Assembly (NCBI GenBank): GCA_003049485.1
Contig: PYST01000485.1
Coordinates: forward strand, 1-23,353
DNA: 23,353 bases
Reading direction: 5' to 3'
Source of the DNA: Ophioceras dolichostomum
Lineage: Eukaryota; Ascomycota; Sordariomycetes; Magnaporthales; Ophioceraceae
The translations under genes were made by a program, and so were the position numbers. Each line of letters begins with the position of its first letter. Positions within the stretch are counted from its first letter, which is position 1. Of the stretch, positions 8,253-19,832 are shown in pieces. A model generated the notes under the pieces. The model did no database searches. It was given only the letters and a program-made list of their open reading frames with translations, and was not told the DNA's origin.

Positions 8253-9884
8253 ATGACCTCCATCAAGCGGGTAGCCGTGATCGGCGCCGGGCCGGCCGGA
8301 GCCATCGCCATAGATACACTCGCCCGGGAGAAGGCCTTCGAGATCATTCGCGTGTTTGAGCGAAGAGAAGGACCCGGCGGATGCTGGTAGGCTTTGATAT
8401 CACTTCATGGGGATTTCTAGCGACTCCCGATTCTAGACCCGATAATGATACCCCGCACAGGATCGGTGACTCAACGCCCCCGCCAATCCTCGCCGACCTC
8501 AGGTCTCTCGCAGAACGCACCGCGGATGTCCCTCTCCCCGTGCCGGACACGCTTCCTGCGTACTTGCCGAAGTCGTCTCAGCCCCGATTCAGCGAGTCGT
8601 CTATCTATCCCTACCTCGAGACGAACGTTGATGCCGTGCCGATGCAGTTCAGCCAGGAGCCGATCTCGGACGAGAAATCGGCTTGGTCGATAGCCACCCA
8701 CGGCCCGGACACACCGTTCAGACACTGGACGACACTCCGGAAATACATCGAGGCGCTCGTGCAGCGCGAGTGGTACAAAGACCTGATCTCGTACAACACC
8801 ACGGTGGAACTGGTGGAGAAGACTGGGCATGTGTGGAGAGTGGTGCTGCGGAAGGAGGGTAAGGAGCTGGACTATTGGTGGGCTGAGATGTTTGACGCTG
8901 TCGTCGTGGCTAGTGGCCACTACGCCGTGCCGTACGTGCCGCACATCGACGGCTTGGAGCAGCTCCAGAGGGCGAGGCCCGGCAGTGTCCTGCATAGCAA
9001 GCACTTCAGGGGCAGGGACCAGTTTCGAGGAAAGGTGAGGGGACTATCCCACATCACGAATCCCACATCGAATGGCGACTGACGAGCATTTTTCGTGCAC
9101 AACGAAACAGCGCGTGGTCATCGTGGGAGCATCAGTCTCAGCTGCCGACATCGCTACCGACCTCCTTTCCACAGCAGAAACACCCATCCACGCCGTCGTC
9201 GAAGGCCACACAGTCAACGGATACTTCGGCGGCTTGGCGTTTGACCACCCTCGCGTACAAAAACACCCGTCGATCGCCCGCGTCGAGCTCGGGCTGGGTC
9301 CAGCTACCTCGAACAAGCCAGGATCAGCAACCGTCCACCTCATCAACGGCACCGCCATCCCCAACGTAGACCACATAATCTTCGGCACCGGCTATACCTG
9401 GACTCTCGCCTTCCTCCCGTCCGTCCCTACGCGAAACAACCGCGTCCCCGGTCTCTGGCAGCACGTCGTCTACGCCTCCGACCCAACGCTGCTCTTCGTC
9501 GGCGCCGTGGGCGCCGGCCTGACCTTCAAGATCTTCGAATGGCAGGCCGTGCTCGCGGCGCGGATCCTCGCCGGCCGACTCGGTCGTCCCTTGCCCAACC
9601 GGGAGGCCATGGAGAGTTGGGAGACCGACCGCGTGCGAGAGAAGGGGGATGGGGCGAAGTTCACGATGGTGTTCCCTGATTTCGAGGAGTATTTTGAGAC
9701 GCTGCGGGAGTATGCTGGGGATGGGGCTGATGGGCTGGGGAGGAGGCTACCGAGGTTTGATGTGGAGTGGGAGAGGAGGTTTATGGAGGGGCATGAGCTG
9801 AGGAAGGAGATGTGGAGGAGGAACAATGCGAAGGCGACGGAGGCGGCGGCTGAGTCGAACCAAGACGGAAGACTAGGCGAGTAA
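8253..9884 (+). CDS. FAD-dependent monooxygenase, FMO-like, 3 exons, 493 aa
   Basis: Predicted NADPH- and FAD-dependent oxygenase of the flavin-containing monooxygenase family; the substrate is unknown. Exons are 8253-8386, 8461-9034 and 9111-9884, with introns of 74 and 76 bp. Both splice joins keep frame, and the first recreates the Trp codon of GGCW. The FAD-binding Rossmann motif GAGPAG is at residues 11-16. The second, NADPH-binding motif GASVSAAD is at about 242-249, formed just after the second splice. The FMO-type fingerprint before it keeps G-x3-H-x3-F (GSVLHSKHF) but has Arg where the first Phe is usual. A late GTGY motif is also present. The N-terminus begins MTSIKRVAVIG with no signal peptide, so the enzyme is probably cytosolic. 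Length is normal for fungal FMO-like proteins. It converges on the DUF1996 gene. Confidence 0.88.
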
Positions 9885-10396
9885 TGTTTCAGTGGGAATG
9901 CCGGTGATGCCACGGTGTCTCTCAGGGGTTGGGCTACAAGGGAGTGGTGGAAAGCAAGCTGGACCGCCAGTGTCGCAAGCTTTTCTCATGGCTCCGTTGG
10001 GTTCGATCGCGCAATGGGTTAGAAACTAGAGAGAGGTATTCAGCTGAAGGAGATATGGATGGCTAAATAATTATCTGAAGTGAAGGTGTCTGTCTGTAAA
10101 CACATGCATTCCCTACTACTCCTTACCCCCTGCCTTGTCACTGTCCCTGCGGCATGTAGATGCCAGCATGACAATGAGCCCGACAGGTCGCGCATCTATC
10201 GGCCTCGACCTCGCCACTTCCCGACAACGTCTTCCCAGCCCGAAATTGACGCCCATGTGCAATGACAATCTATGGTTCCGCGATTCTCACTGTTCTCGGT
10301 CCTCTCTTACATCGTCTGGCCGGGCATCTTGGGGAGCCCTGTGTTGTTGAAGTGGGGAGAAATTGTCAGCAATCAGTGTCATCAGTCATCAGTCCG
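9885..10396. other. Convergent 3' intergenic region
   Basis: The 512 bp between the stop of the monooxygenase (+) and the stop of the DUF1996 gene (-). It holds their 3' untranslated regions. I see no gene or repeat. Confidence 0.7.
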
Positions 10397-11619
10397 TCAC
10401 CCAAGGTCAGATGCAACCCAAAATTCCGGGAATGCAGGAGGAAATGACTGCCGAAAAGAAAGCTTACAAGAGTCCAAATCCTCCCTCACCAAATCCTTGA
10501 CGCCGCACTTGTTCATCGCCGCGACGCCCTGGCTCTTGAGCGGGCGCCCATTCTCGCACGCGTTGAACATGCAGCTCGAGTCCATGGCCTTCTGCAGCGA
10601 GTCGCCCTTCCAGCCAAACAGGTAGTCGGCGTGGGTGCCGAAGCCGTCGTTGTCGCCGTAGCTGAGCGTGAAGGGCTGGCTGCCGTCGGCGGGCCAGAGC
10701 GACTTGTCGTTGAACTTGGTCGTGTCCCAGAGCGTCTCGTAGGCGACCTGTGCGACGCGGACGGGGTGGGACGCGGGGCAGGCGCCGGATACGAGGAAGG
10801 CGTCGCGGACCGTGTTGTACATGTGCGATTGGTGGTCAGGGGAGTCGAGGTTCTTGCCGTCCCAGCAGCTGTTTTTAAAGAGAGAGAAAGGCTGTCAGTA
10901 ATTTGGTCTCCTCTGTGTTGCAGTCGGCGTCGAGAGGGAAGCCTATCCGTCATCCTTACGCGGGGAAGTGGTGGACGGTCATGATGCCACCCCTGCAGGG
11001 CTGTGCGGGGAACTCAGCCAGCTCGGGGAAGCGAGTGCCCTTGTTCTCCAGGCAGACAAAGCGCAGGCCGCGCTGAGAGTTGGCCGTAGCTGACTTGGTG
11101 CCGGGGTTGCCGACAACCATGCGGAAGCCCTGATGAAAACGGAGGTGGGTGACCTGAATGTTAGCCGTCGTCCACGGGAACCACCCTCGGCATTTTGGAG
11201 AGGTCTGCGCATACCGGCTTGAACGACGTGATCTTGACGTTGCCGTTCGAGTTAAAGTCCTGCTGGGTGTAGTAGACGGTCATGCCGCCGTTGATGCCGT
11301 TGGGCAGAGCCGTGTTCTGCATGATGGGCACACGCTTGTACGTGCCGTTGCGGCCCTTGAAGAACATGACAGCCGTCCAGTAGTTGGAGAAGTCCTCCGA
11401 GAAGGTGCACGTCGTGCAGGTGCCCTGATCGCCCACGTCGCCGTTCATGCTGGCGTTGAACGCGTTGCCGCCCACGATCTGGTGGAGATGCGCCGAGGGC
11501 ACGCGGCCCGGCTCGACGAGGGGGTCGAGACGCTGGATGCTGAGCGTCGAGCATCCGAAGCGTAGTGCCGCCTCGGAGGGCCCGGCGAGGGCGAGGGCGA
11601 GGGTGAGCCACTTGTTCAT
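10397..11619 (-). CDS. Secreted DUF1996 domain protein, 3 exons, 348 aa
   Basis: Exons on the minus strand are 11619-11215, 11129-10960 and 10868-10397, with introns of 85 and 91 bp (GTATGC...CAG and GTAAGG...CAG). All joins keep frame. The N-terminus MNKWLTLALALAGPSEA looks like a signal peptide cleaved before ALRFGC. The mature protein carries typical DUF1996 blocks: RLDPLVEPGRVPSAHLHQIVG, a Cys pair in GTCTTCTF, GMTVYY, GFRMVVGNP just after the first splice, and MTVHHFPACWDGKNLDSPDH across the second. It ends with a His/Cys-containing region. The domain is common in secreted fungal proteins, some with an added WSC domain, which is absent here. The biochemical role is unknown. It is probably extracellular or cell-wall associated. 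Residues match the family without lesions. Confidence 0.9.
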
Positions 11620-13772
11620 CTTGATGGCAGTACCGGGGTATCGGCGTTGTGATTGGCTCCTCTGTGCTGATGATGACGACGAGAACGAAGGAAAAAGGAG
11701 CAAAAGAGTGTTGACGGCGCGAGGATCCGGCGCTTGGGACAGAAGCTGGATGACTGACGGACAGATCAAGCCAAAAAAAAACGTCGCAGGGCACCGCCTG
11801 GTAGGGGGGCGGATCTCAGCCCGGGTAGATATACCTGTGAGCTCTTAGCTCTGTGCTTGGCCCTCTTTCCGTCCATACACAATAGCATCAGCGGGGAAGT
11901 GGCCAGAAGTGCCTGAGCCCGCGACCGAGAGCCGCTGGCCACTGATGCCGGACCTTCGTCTGCCGAATGCCAATGTTGCCGCCCAGTTCGCCGCGCCGAG
12001 TACTTACGCAGTTTTAATTCGACTCTCATTTATTTTTTATGTGATGGAGGACACCCGGTCCAATCCCGAGCCGACGCCTCGCCATTTGCCGGCTTAAACC
12101 GACATGGTACATGTACCCCAGATTCCGCCTAATACCAACCAACCGCGCTGCTTATCAGGATTCCCATCTAATTATTCCCCTCAGTTGCCGCAGTCACAGA
12201 ATGGAAGTCCGCAAAATATCCTGTAGTCCCAGGCGCCCAGGCACACAGGGACCACTTTCGGCGTTGGATACATCTACCGAGATCGTGCCGAGCTTTCCAG
12301 ATCCCCCAAGGAAATAAAACCCGGATACCGTGTCTTGACTGGTGGCGATCGCCGATTCGTTCGATCTTCTCAGGCGTCACCCGCCTCTCTTTTGGGCGCA
12401 CTGAGGACCAGCCAAGCTACGGCCCTACCACGGGACCGAAAAGCGTTTGCCTGCAGAGTCATACGTGTCTGCCGGCTCCGCCGGCGCAGTGTGACCGGAT
12501 CAGATGCCGTCCATCTGCAAGGCGGCCGGGGCGCCAAGCGTGAAGCATCCAACCGTCACTCGAGGAATTTCCCGGAAATCACGATGAGAATTATTCGCGC
12601 TCGGCGCTTGCCTTGGTCTCTTGGCTGTTGAGAGTTGTGACACGAGCCGCTCCACTCCGTCCAACACGTTGACGTACGAGTAAGAATCCGGAGTCAAGCT
12701 GGGCCCAAGACTGACATGCTCGAATGTGCTCGACTCGGCTTATGTCCCGTCTCTTCGAGGAGGGACATGCTGTGAGCTCGGGCAAGTACCCTGCAAATTA
12801 TCCGTGGCACATTGCTGCCCATCTGGCAGGGACTGACCACAACCGGGAACAAGGCCTCCGCTTCATGACGCGGTGCTTCTGTATGTTGCATCGCGCATTC
12901 CTTGATGTTGTTCTTAGAACCTAACAGGAATGAAAAAATAGGATATAGAGCCCACAACTTGCTCTAAGGCAAGAGCAAGACGGCTCTCATACTCTTAGAG
13001 GCACATCGGTGTCTGGTGGAGAAGTTATAACAATATTCTGGGCCCATAAGCCCGCTAGTTACGGGTTAAGGAGTGCGTCCTCCAAGTCACGCCTTCGCTA
13101 TCAACGGAAAGCGCACAGTTTGATCTTGATTACTTGTGAGTCTTGTAGGTAAGCATCAGCCCACGGCCACTGTGTGGTTTTGCTAAAACCTTCCTGGTTG
13201 AGAGTCTTGCGAGGAATCTAGTCCCGTGGAGCCAATGCGTCCCTCTCGATTGCTCTTGGCCACGCCTTGCCTTCTGCCCTTCTTCGTCTGTCAGACATCC
13301 TTCCGGTATTTTAGGCTGCCTGTAACACTCGGATAATGGCATTGGCCCAAGGTGGAAAATGGCGGTCTACCATTTTGCACAGGTTTTGTTGGCTCCATTC
13401 GACTGGTTGGGGCAGGTTCCACCATGTCTGTATGTCGGGAGAAGAGCCAACAAAAACTTGAAACGTTACGCATATGCGGAAACTGGAAAACACAAGGCGC
13501 CCCCTGGCTGGTCATAAGACCTAATGATGCTTCCACCAAGTTTCACGACGGCTCGGCGCATAGATTAGGCATCCAGGAAGCCCCAGAACCCTTTTTCACT
13601 TTTGCAACAGCTTCGTGGGGCCATCCTCTTCTCGCCGCAATCTCTCTTCCCCTCGCTCCTCATAGATCCCTCAGTTTCTCTCTGTTCTCTCCCTACGTTC
13701 ATTGCTCATCATTACCAAACTCCATCCGTGCCCACACGTTTTCACACAGCTATCGTTTCTGCTCCTGCAACA
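11620..13772. other. Long intergenic region between divergent genes
   Basis: About 2.1 kb between the DUF1996 start (-) and the NACHT gene start (+). The open frames are short, overlap on both strands and show no motif I recognise. The final 150 bp (about 13620-13770) is strongly pyrimidine-rich, like a fungal 5' leader or core promoter of the NACHT gene. No tRNA-like B box was seen. Confidence 0.6.
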
Positions 13773-16700
13773 ATGGAAGCCCTGGAAGCGATTGGCGTCG
13801 TCGCCAACGTTTCGCAGCTCGTCGACGTTGGATACAAGCTCGTCGCGTCAGCCATGGAGGTGCATCAATCCGCCATCGGGACCACAGCTAAGAATGGTGA
13901 CCTTCTGGAGACCGTCGGCCGTCTCGAGCTTCTGTCTGCGCAGATGAAGATTGACTCAATGCGATCGTGTGAGTCCGGCGCTGACCACAGTGCCGCTCGC
14001 CGATTGGCCGCCAAATGCCACGAGATGTCGTCTGGATTGTTGGAAGTTCTTCATTCTCTCAAGATCCAGAAAGGGGGCTCACGCCGCGAGAGCCTCGGAG
14101 TGGCCGTGCGATCATTGTTGAAGAAGAGCGAGATCACGGCGATGCGCGGGCGACTCGACGACTTTCGGCAGGCGCTGCTGCTCGAGCTCGGCATGATGAT
14201 CAAGAAGGACCAGACCTCCATCGGCAGCGATGGGCGCAACCTCGCAGCGTCCACCAAGGACATAGCTTGCCGGCTCGACGCACTGACCATCGAGGCCGGA
14301 ACCAAGGCAGATGCAAGCCATGCAGCCACGGTCCAGGCTCGCCGCGCTGAGCTTCTTGACCTCCGGCATGCTCTCCAAGAAGAGCGACACCGCAGGGGTA
14401 TCTTGGACACCCTAAGCTTCGATCAGCAGAATGAGAGATTCAACAACGTCAAGAAGGAGCATGTCGCAACCTTCGAGTGGATTTTCGCGTCCCCCGAAGA
14501 CGGCGAAGAGTGTTCTACTGCCAACTTCCGACGCTGGCTGGAATCGGGCAGTGGCATTTTCCACGACGAGGGGAAGGCCGGGTCGGGCAAGTCGACGTTG
14601 ATGAAGCTCATCTGCCGGAATCCGCTGACACTGTAGGCCCTCAACTCGTGGGCTGGTATCTCCCAGTCCGAGACTGGGAAAGAGGAGGACACGCAACAGG
14701 GGCGTAACAGTCTCATTGCCGGCCACTTCTTCTGGAGGGCCGGCAGTCGCATGCAGCGCTCCCTCCGTGGACTTACGCGCAGCATCCTCCACAGCATCCT
14801 CGAGCAAGCCCCCGGCCTGATTCCCTCCGCGTTCCCGGACGCCGAATTTAGCCTGGACGGAGCACAACGCGAATCCTCCAGGGCCGTGGAGTTTGCACCC
14901 GCAGACATTCGACAAGCATTCTCACGACTGATGGCAGAGGAGAGCACCTACCGCTCGCGCCGATTCTGCTTCTTCATCGACGGCCTAGACGAATACGACG
15001 AGGACAACGACCTGGACGAAAACAACCAGGATTGCTACGCCGACCTCATCCAGCTCCTTTCGGACTGGACACGTGGTCGGCAAGAGGTCAAGCTGTGCGT
15101 GTCCAGCCGAGATTGGGACATGTTCAAAGCAGCATTTTCTCACGATCAGAGGCTGCGCCTCGAAGACCTCACAAGGCGGGACATGCTCGTGGTGGTGCGA
15201 GAGACTCTCGCTTCAGTGCGGCGAAAGGCCGGCGCGGGCATCGCGAACGACGCTGAGTTCGACAAGCTGGTCCAAGAGATTGTGTCCAAGGCCGAGGGTC
15301 TCTTCGTGTGGGTTACTCTGGTTCTCGACTCTCTGCGGCGCGGCATGCAGAACCACGACTCGGCGAGGATGTTGAGAAAGAGGCTCGACACGATGCCTCG
15401 CGGGCTGTCAGAGTTCTTGGAGTTCACGTTCGAGAGCATCGACGAGTTGTACCACCCTCCGGCTGCCAGCATCTTCGAGATGACGCTCACCAGAAGCAAG
15501 ATGTGCCACAGCTTTGACCTTCTTCTGCTTCGATACTCGTTTCCTTGAGGAGCTCGCCGATAACCCCCGTTTCGCCCTTGAGGACGAGTCCCTTTCCCAG
15601 CCTCTCAGCGATGACGAGCTCGAGGCGCGACTGGGTAGCATGGGAGCCCAGCTGGATGCCTGCTGCCGTGGCCTTGTTGTCCTGTGCCGGCCCCGAATAT
15701 CTCCCAGCCTGTCGCCCAGGCCGCGCAATGAGAAACTGCCGCTATTTTTGGGGATGGACCGAGTCAAGTTCCTCCACCGCTCTGTGCAGGAATTTCTCCA
15801 ATCGACCGACAGGCCCCGTACCGATTCCGGGGCAGCCAGGGGGATCAAAAAAAGGATGGCGGCAATGCGAAAGGACAACAGGTTCCTCAGTACCTTCGCC
15901 TACACACTTCTCGCGGAGGCCAAAACCGTTGGCACAATGCGGGCAAGTTCCCAAAGATCTTGGCCTTGGCTTCACACGGAGGTTGGTGATGTTGTCTCCG
16001 CTCTCCGCGACAACTATTCAAAGACACGTCGACTTGATTGGGACCTCCTGGCTGCTCTAGACAAAGCCCTCATGGGGCCAGTTTTTGAAACTGAGAGCCT
16101 TCCATTCCCCACTCTTGACAGTCACTACTCCTCCGTCGTCCATGAGACATCCGTTATACGGATAATCGAAGATGCCGATGAAGGCCACCGTTGGTTCGTC
16201 GACGTGCTAAGGACGTTTGTTGCTCAAGGGTATTTTGAGATTTCAGAATTCCTTGCGGATCTTGATTTCCAACAAAACTCCTGCGTATCGAGGACAAACA
16301 GCTGGTACCTCCGTCTGTTGGTTTCCCAGACAGAAGGGTGGTCATGCTACGAACACGACCACAAAACGGGGATGCAGGGTGCGTGGTTCAAGATATACAA
16401 GGGGTCGCCGGTCTTTGGCAGGCCAGACTGGACCTCTGAAGCCATCGACATCTTCCTCGCGCGTGGCGCAGATCCGAACGCCGTGGCGAAGTGTGGGAAT
16501 CGCCGCAGTACGTGGGAGAGCTTTATTGATTGTGGAATGGTGGGCTTCCGCGACATCAAGGAATGCCCAGAGCTTAGGGAAGCCCATATTATGGCCAGTT
16601 TTCTTCGGCATGGCCCAACCCATACGTATGGAGAACTCTAAGGGAAGGTGCGGGCGAATGGTTCTGGAGCAAGGAGGGTGGTCATTATCGAAGCGACTAT

Positions 16701-16955
16701 GAAGCTATAGGTGCTCTGGGTACAGCGTTGTTCTACATGTCAGGCGCGGCAGACGATGCCGCTATCAAGCCTGACAAGGTGGAATCACTCCGGGAGCTGG
16801 TGAAGAAAAGCCCGCTGTCAAACGCGGAGATCCTGGCTCTTCTCCCCAGCCAGGCCGAGTACGATCGAGTCTGGGCTGAGGGCCAAATGCGACCCGCCCA
16901 AGACATTCGCCGGGACTTATACAATATGCCCAAAGAGCCCCATTCGCTCCAGTGA
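13773..16955 (+). pseudogene. NACHT-domain STAND (NLR-like) gene, disrupted
   Basis: Start chosen at MEALEAIGVVANVSQLVDVG (13773), the usual beginning of the fungal N-terminal domain of STAND proteins (PF17111-like, by recollection); an earlier in-frame ATG at 13602 lacks family character. A helical region leads to the Walker A loop GKAGSGKST at residues 267-275 and Walker B FFIDGLDEY at about 400-408, with VSSRD as a sensor-like motif beyond it. A C-terminal region of unclear repeats includes AIDIFLARGADPNA, which looks like an ankyrin-type end. Lesions: an in-frame TAG at 14634-14636 just after Walker A, a frameshift near 15500-15517 (frame 3 to 1), and another near 16620-16641 (back to frame 3). 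The last segment ends at a TGA at 16953. Such proteins act as ATP-driven self/non-self sensors in fungi. As read, only a truncated product could be made. Confidence 0.8.
14634..14636 (+). other. In-frame TAG in the NACHT gene
   Basis: The reading frame continues unchanged on both sides of this TAG (...NPLTL, stop, ALNSWAG...), and family-like sequence resumes directly. A CAG (Gln) to TAG change is the simplest explanation. A 34-bp GTAGGC...CCAG intron spanning it is too short for this genome's introns. Confidence 0.75.
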
Positions 16956-17147
16956 CACTAAGGCCTCGACGTTGAGCGCTGAGGGAGGTTAGCATTGGCT
17001 CGGTCATAGATGAGCGCGACCTATTGCACACCCTAGTTTCGGTGCTTCGCACGTTTGTATATATACGCATACAGGATGCATAGGTACTTAGTCTTCGGTT
17101 TCTGTACCTAGGGTGGCTTGGAAGTTTTCGCATTTTACTCCTTGCCC

Positions 17148-19832
17148 TTATCCGGAAATTGACCGTCCAGTGGAAAGCTTAACTGGACGGCCGGCCTCAA
17201 CGAAAACGTTGTGAACGATGTCGATGAGATCAAGATCGGTACCTGGTAGGTACGTAGGCACCAGTCCAGGAAGGGTCAGCCCCGTGGCGCCTCAGCAGAA
17301 AAGGGTGCGGATATCAGCAGGGATCCGTACCTGGAGGCGACAAGATCGCCACGGCGACCGGCAGCGACTCGAGGCGGCGGGAGATACCGGACTCGTAGAA
17401 GATCTCGCCAACTGCATCGGTGGTTTTAGGTCAGTGGGGGTATCGGCTCATAGCACATCCGGCTTCACGTACCAGGAACAGTGATTTCAGGGCAGCCGGC
17501 CATTGGCGAGATGAGCAGCGGCGAGGTACCGGCTGGGAGCGAGAACGGTCTGAAGCTGTTGGTTGACCATACGTCAGTATCCCCATCCGCCCAATTCGAT
17601 AGCGCTCGAGGAGGGAGACGCAGCACAAAGTGCTTACGGTGGCGATTCATCCCTGTACTGGGGCCTGCCGTGCTCCATGGGCAAGACCACGAGAGTCCCT
17701 TCCGTAAGGAGGTTGTCTAGCAGCCACTCTTTGTGAGCAGCGATGCGCTCCCACCCGGTGTCACGCTCCGAGTCACTCAGGTAGCTGGCCATCTCCCTGG
17801 TAGAGAGAGGTATAAATCTAGTCAGCATCAGATCCCTCTCCAATGCTCGGGTCGACGTGGGTCGAGGCAAAGGATCAACGAAACTTACATGCGCCAGCGA
17901 AGCGCCCTGTTCATGTATGGAGGTCTGCCATAACAGGCTTTGTACTCGTCGGCAAATGTCCTAATGATGCTCATTGAGTCTTTGTTGTACGGCAGAGTGG
18001 CAGCCTGGGTGTCGTGATGTCCTTTGTCAGACGTCCCCTGCCAAAAATGTGCGCTTGATAGTATCTGTGGCTTATTTACCGATTGTAAGTGCTCAGCCAG
18101 TGTTTCATTTGGCGAGTCCTTGAGCCTGGACGATCGCCACGCTCTGGCCAGGTTGATCGCTGTCCTTTGAACGCCCAGTGATGCTTCGAGTTCTCTGACG
18201 AAGCGCTCGATAAGGATCATCTGGTCGGTGTCTTCGGCAGGCATGTAGTCATCCGGATATAGGATCCTTGTCACAGTCTACGAACGGTTTGCGTCAGTGA
18301 ATCACGGTGATGACAAATGGCGGGTCAGCAGGTGGCTCCCATCTCGAAACCTATGTCGTCGTTGGGGTGACTTTGATGCTCACCATAGATTCGTCAACCA
18401 ACTTGTCAGAGTCTCCGTACCAAAATGCAGTGAAGGAGCGGAACCTGGAAATATCCAGCCCAACGACTGTCGGCACATCGTAGTGTCTGTTACTGATGTT
18501 GGCATGATAGACGGATGATCTATGTGGGTGAGCGGGAACCAACTCACGATTGGAAGATGTCGGTTCCTTCAGTCTCAAGAACGCCATGAGTTGGCCGAAT
18601 CGCAAAGCAGCCGTTCCAGCAAGCTGGTGTTCTTCCACCTCCAGAGGCTGGAGGGAGCCAAGTGACGATGTGTCAGTAGTGACGCACATCCAAAGGTGCG
18701 CGTGAGCCCCCCATAATCAACGCTCCAAAACACGAGTGAAAAGGAGACGACAACGTCACTCACCATCAGATCCAATAGCGAAGTCAAGCCAGCCATACGC
18801 CGCGACAGCAGCGCAACTCCCACTACTGGTGCTCCCCGGTGTCTGGAACCCGTCACCTCTGGCGTTGGTGGGCGCCAAATAGTCGACACACTCCATCGGC
18901 TCCTCCCGGACATTCATCGAGCTCATGCGAGTCTTTCCGACAATCACAGCTCCAAGCTCTTGGAGGCGGCGGATGCAAGGTGCTGTCGACTCCTTCGTAC
19001 TTCCACGAGACTCGGCCCATGCCCGACTGCAAAGGGTGGTGGGGAACCCTTTGAGGTCGAACTTATCCTCGACAGCGATGCGAATCCCAGCAAGAGGCTT
19101 CTCGGCGCTCACCTCGAAGTATGCTCGTGGAGGGACGACGATCTTGGCGGAATTGGCGGCTAACGATGATATATCAAGCACTGCCAGCTCGTCTCTGATG
19201 ATTCGGTCAGTAGGTGCTTCAACTGCTGCTGTCTGATACCTGCTCTTGTTGGCGTGGCGAGCCGGCAAGACTCACCCTTCACCCCCCTCTCCAGGACGAG
19301 TCGTGACAGTCATGGTCCTGTTTGTGTCCTCGTACACCCGCCATGGCTGCCACACCTGCCCGTTGATCGCGACATACGGGCCGGGTCGTAGGCCTGCGGA
19401 ATCGGCTCCATCGTGCGGCATGAAACCCCAGCATTCGGTGCCCCACTCGGCGAGGAGTTCCTCTGCGTCGTCCTCCAGATCCGTATCTTCATCGCCTCCA
19501 TAGAACACAAGAACACGTAGGAACGAAGGCCGAAACGTGTCATCCGACCTCAAGCGTTCTTCGTAGAACCTTTCCAAGTCATCTCTCGAGATGGACACGT
19601 CCCCGTCCGTAGGGTACGCCGTGAAGAGCTGGGGGAGCGGACTTGAGCTATCAAAGGCCGGTAGTGGCTGTAATGTCTGGTCCTTGAGCAGTGACAAGTT
19701 CCACCAGCGCTCCCAGAAGCCCCCTTCGGAAGGCGACAAGGGTCGGGCGACGTCATCGACAGGAGGCGCGAGGAGGTATTCCAGCCCGTCGAGGGACAAT
19801 GTTAGTTGTTTCTTCAGCTTGATCTGCGCCAT
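17148..19832 (-). CDS. Amidase-signature family protein, 9 exons, about 674 aa
   Basis: Exons on the minus strand: 19832-19283, 19228-18764, 18647-18548, 18486-18384, 18277-17889, 17796-17638, 17555-17473, 17411-17331 and 17242-17148. All joins keep frame. The N-terminal ~180 residues (MAQIKLKKQLTLSLDGLEYL...) resemble the extension found before some fungal amidases, possibly the Arp1-like N-terminal domain. The amidase core follows: the VEDKFDLKG block with the catalytic Lys, GAVIVGKT, the Ser-rich PGSTSSGSCAAVAAYGW, and IGSDASGGGRTPACWNGCFA across the second intron. The nucleophile position, usually Ser in DxGxS, is Gly here. The C-terminus ends in GTDLDLIDIV...KLSTGR. The first intron is ambiguous: 19229-19282 is favoured, 19226-19282 also fits, and a 36-bp alternative is too short. 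Amidases hydrolyse C-N bonds; activity here is doubtful. Confidence 0.82.
17163..17190. repeat. Perfect inverted repeat in the last amidase exon
   Basis: CCGTCCAG at 17163-17170 and CTGGACGG at 17183-17190 form a hairpin with a 12-base loop that lies just before the amidase stop codon, inside the coding sequence. It could fold in the mRNA or be a coding coincidence. Confidence 0.75.

Noticed and set aside
11252..11794. Minus-strand 180-codon ORF with Arg/His/Gln-rich sequence
   Set aside because: It is an alternate frame of DUF1996 exon 1 and lacks family sequence.
13352..13891. Plus-strand ORF upstream of the NACHT gene
   Set aside because: It overlaps the leader and N-terminus of the NACHT gene in another frame; its sequence has no domain character.
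14634..14668. A 34-bp intron removing the NACHT TAG
   Set aside because: Too short for this genome's introns, and the bases encode family-like residues in frame.
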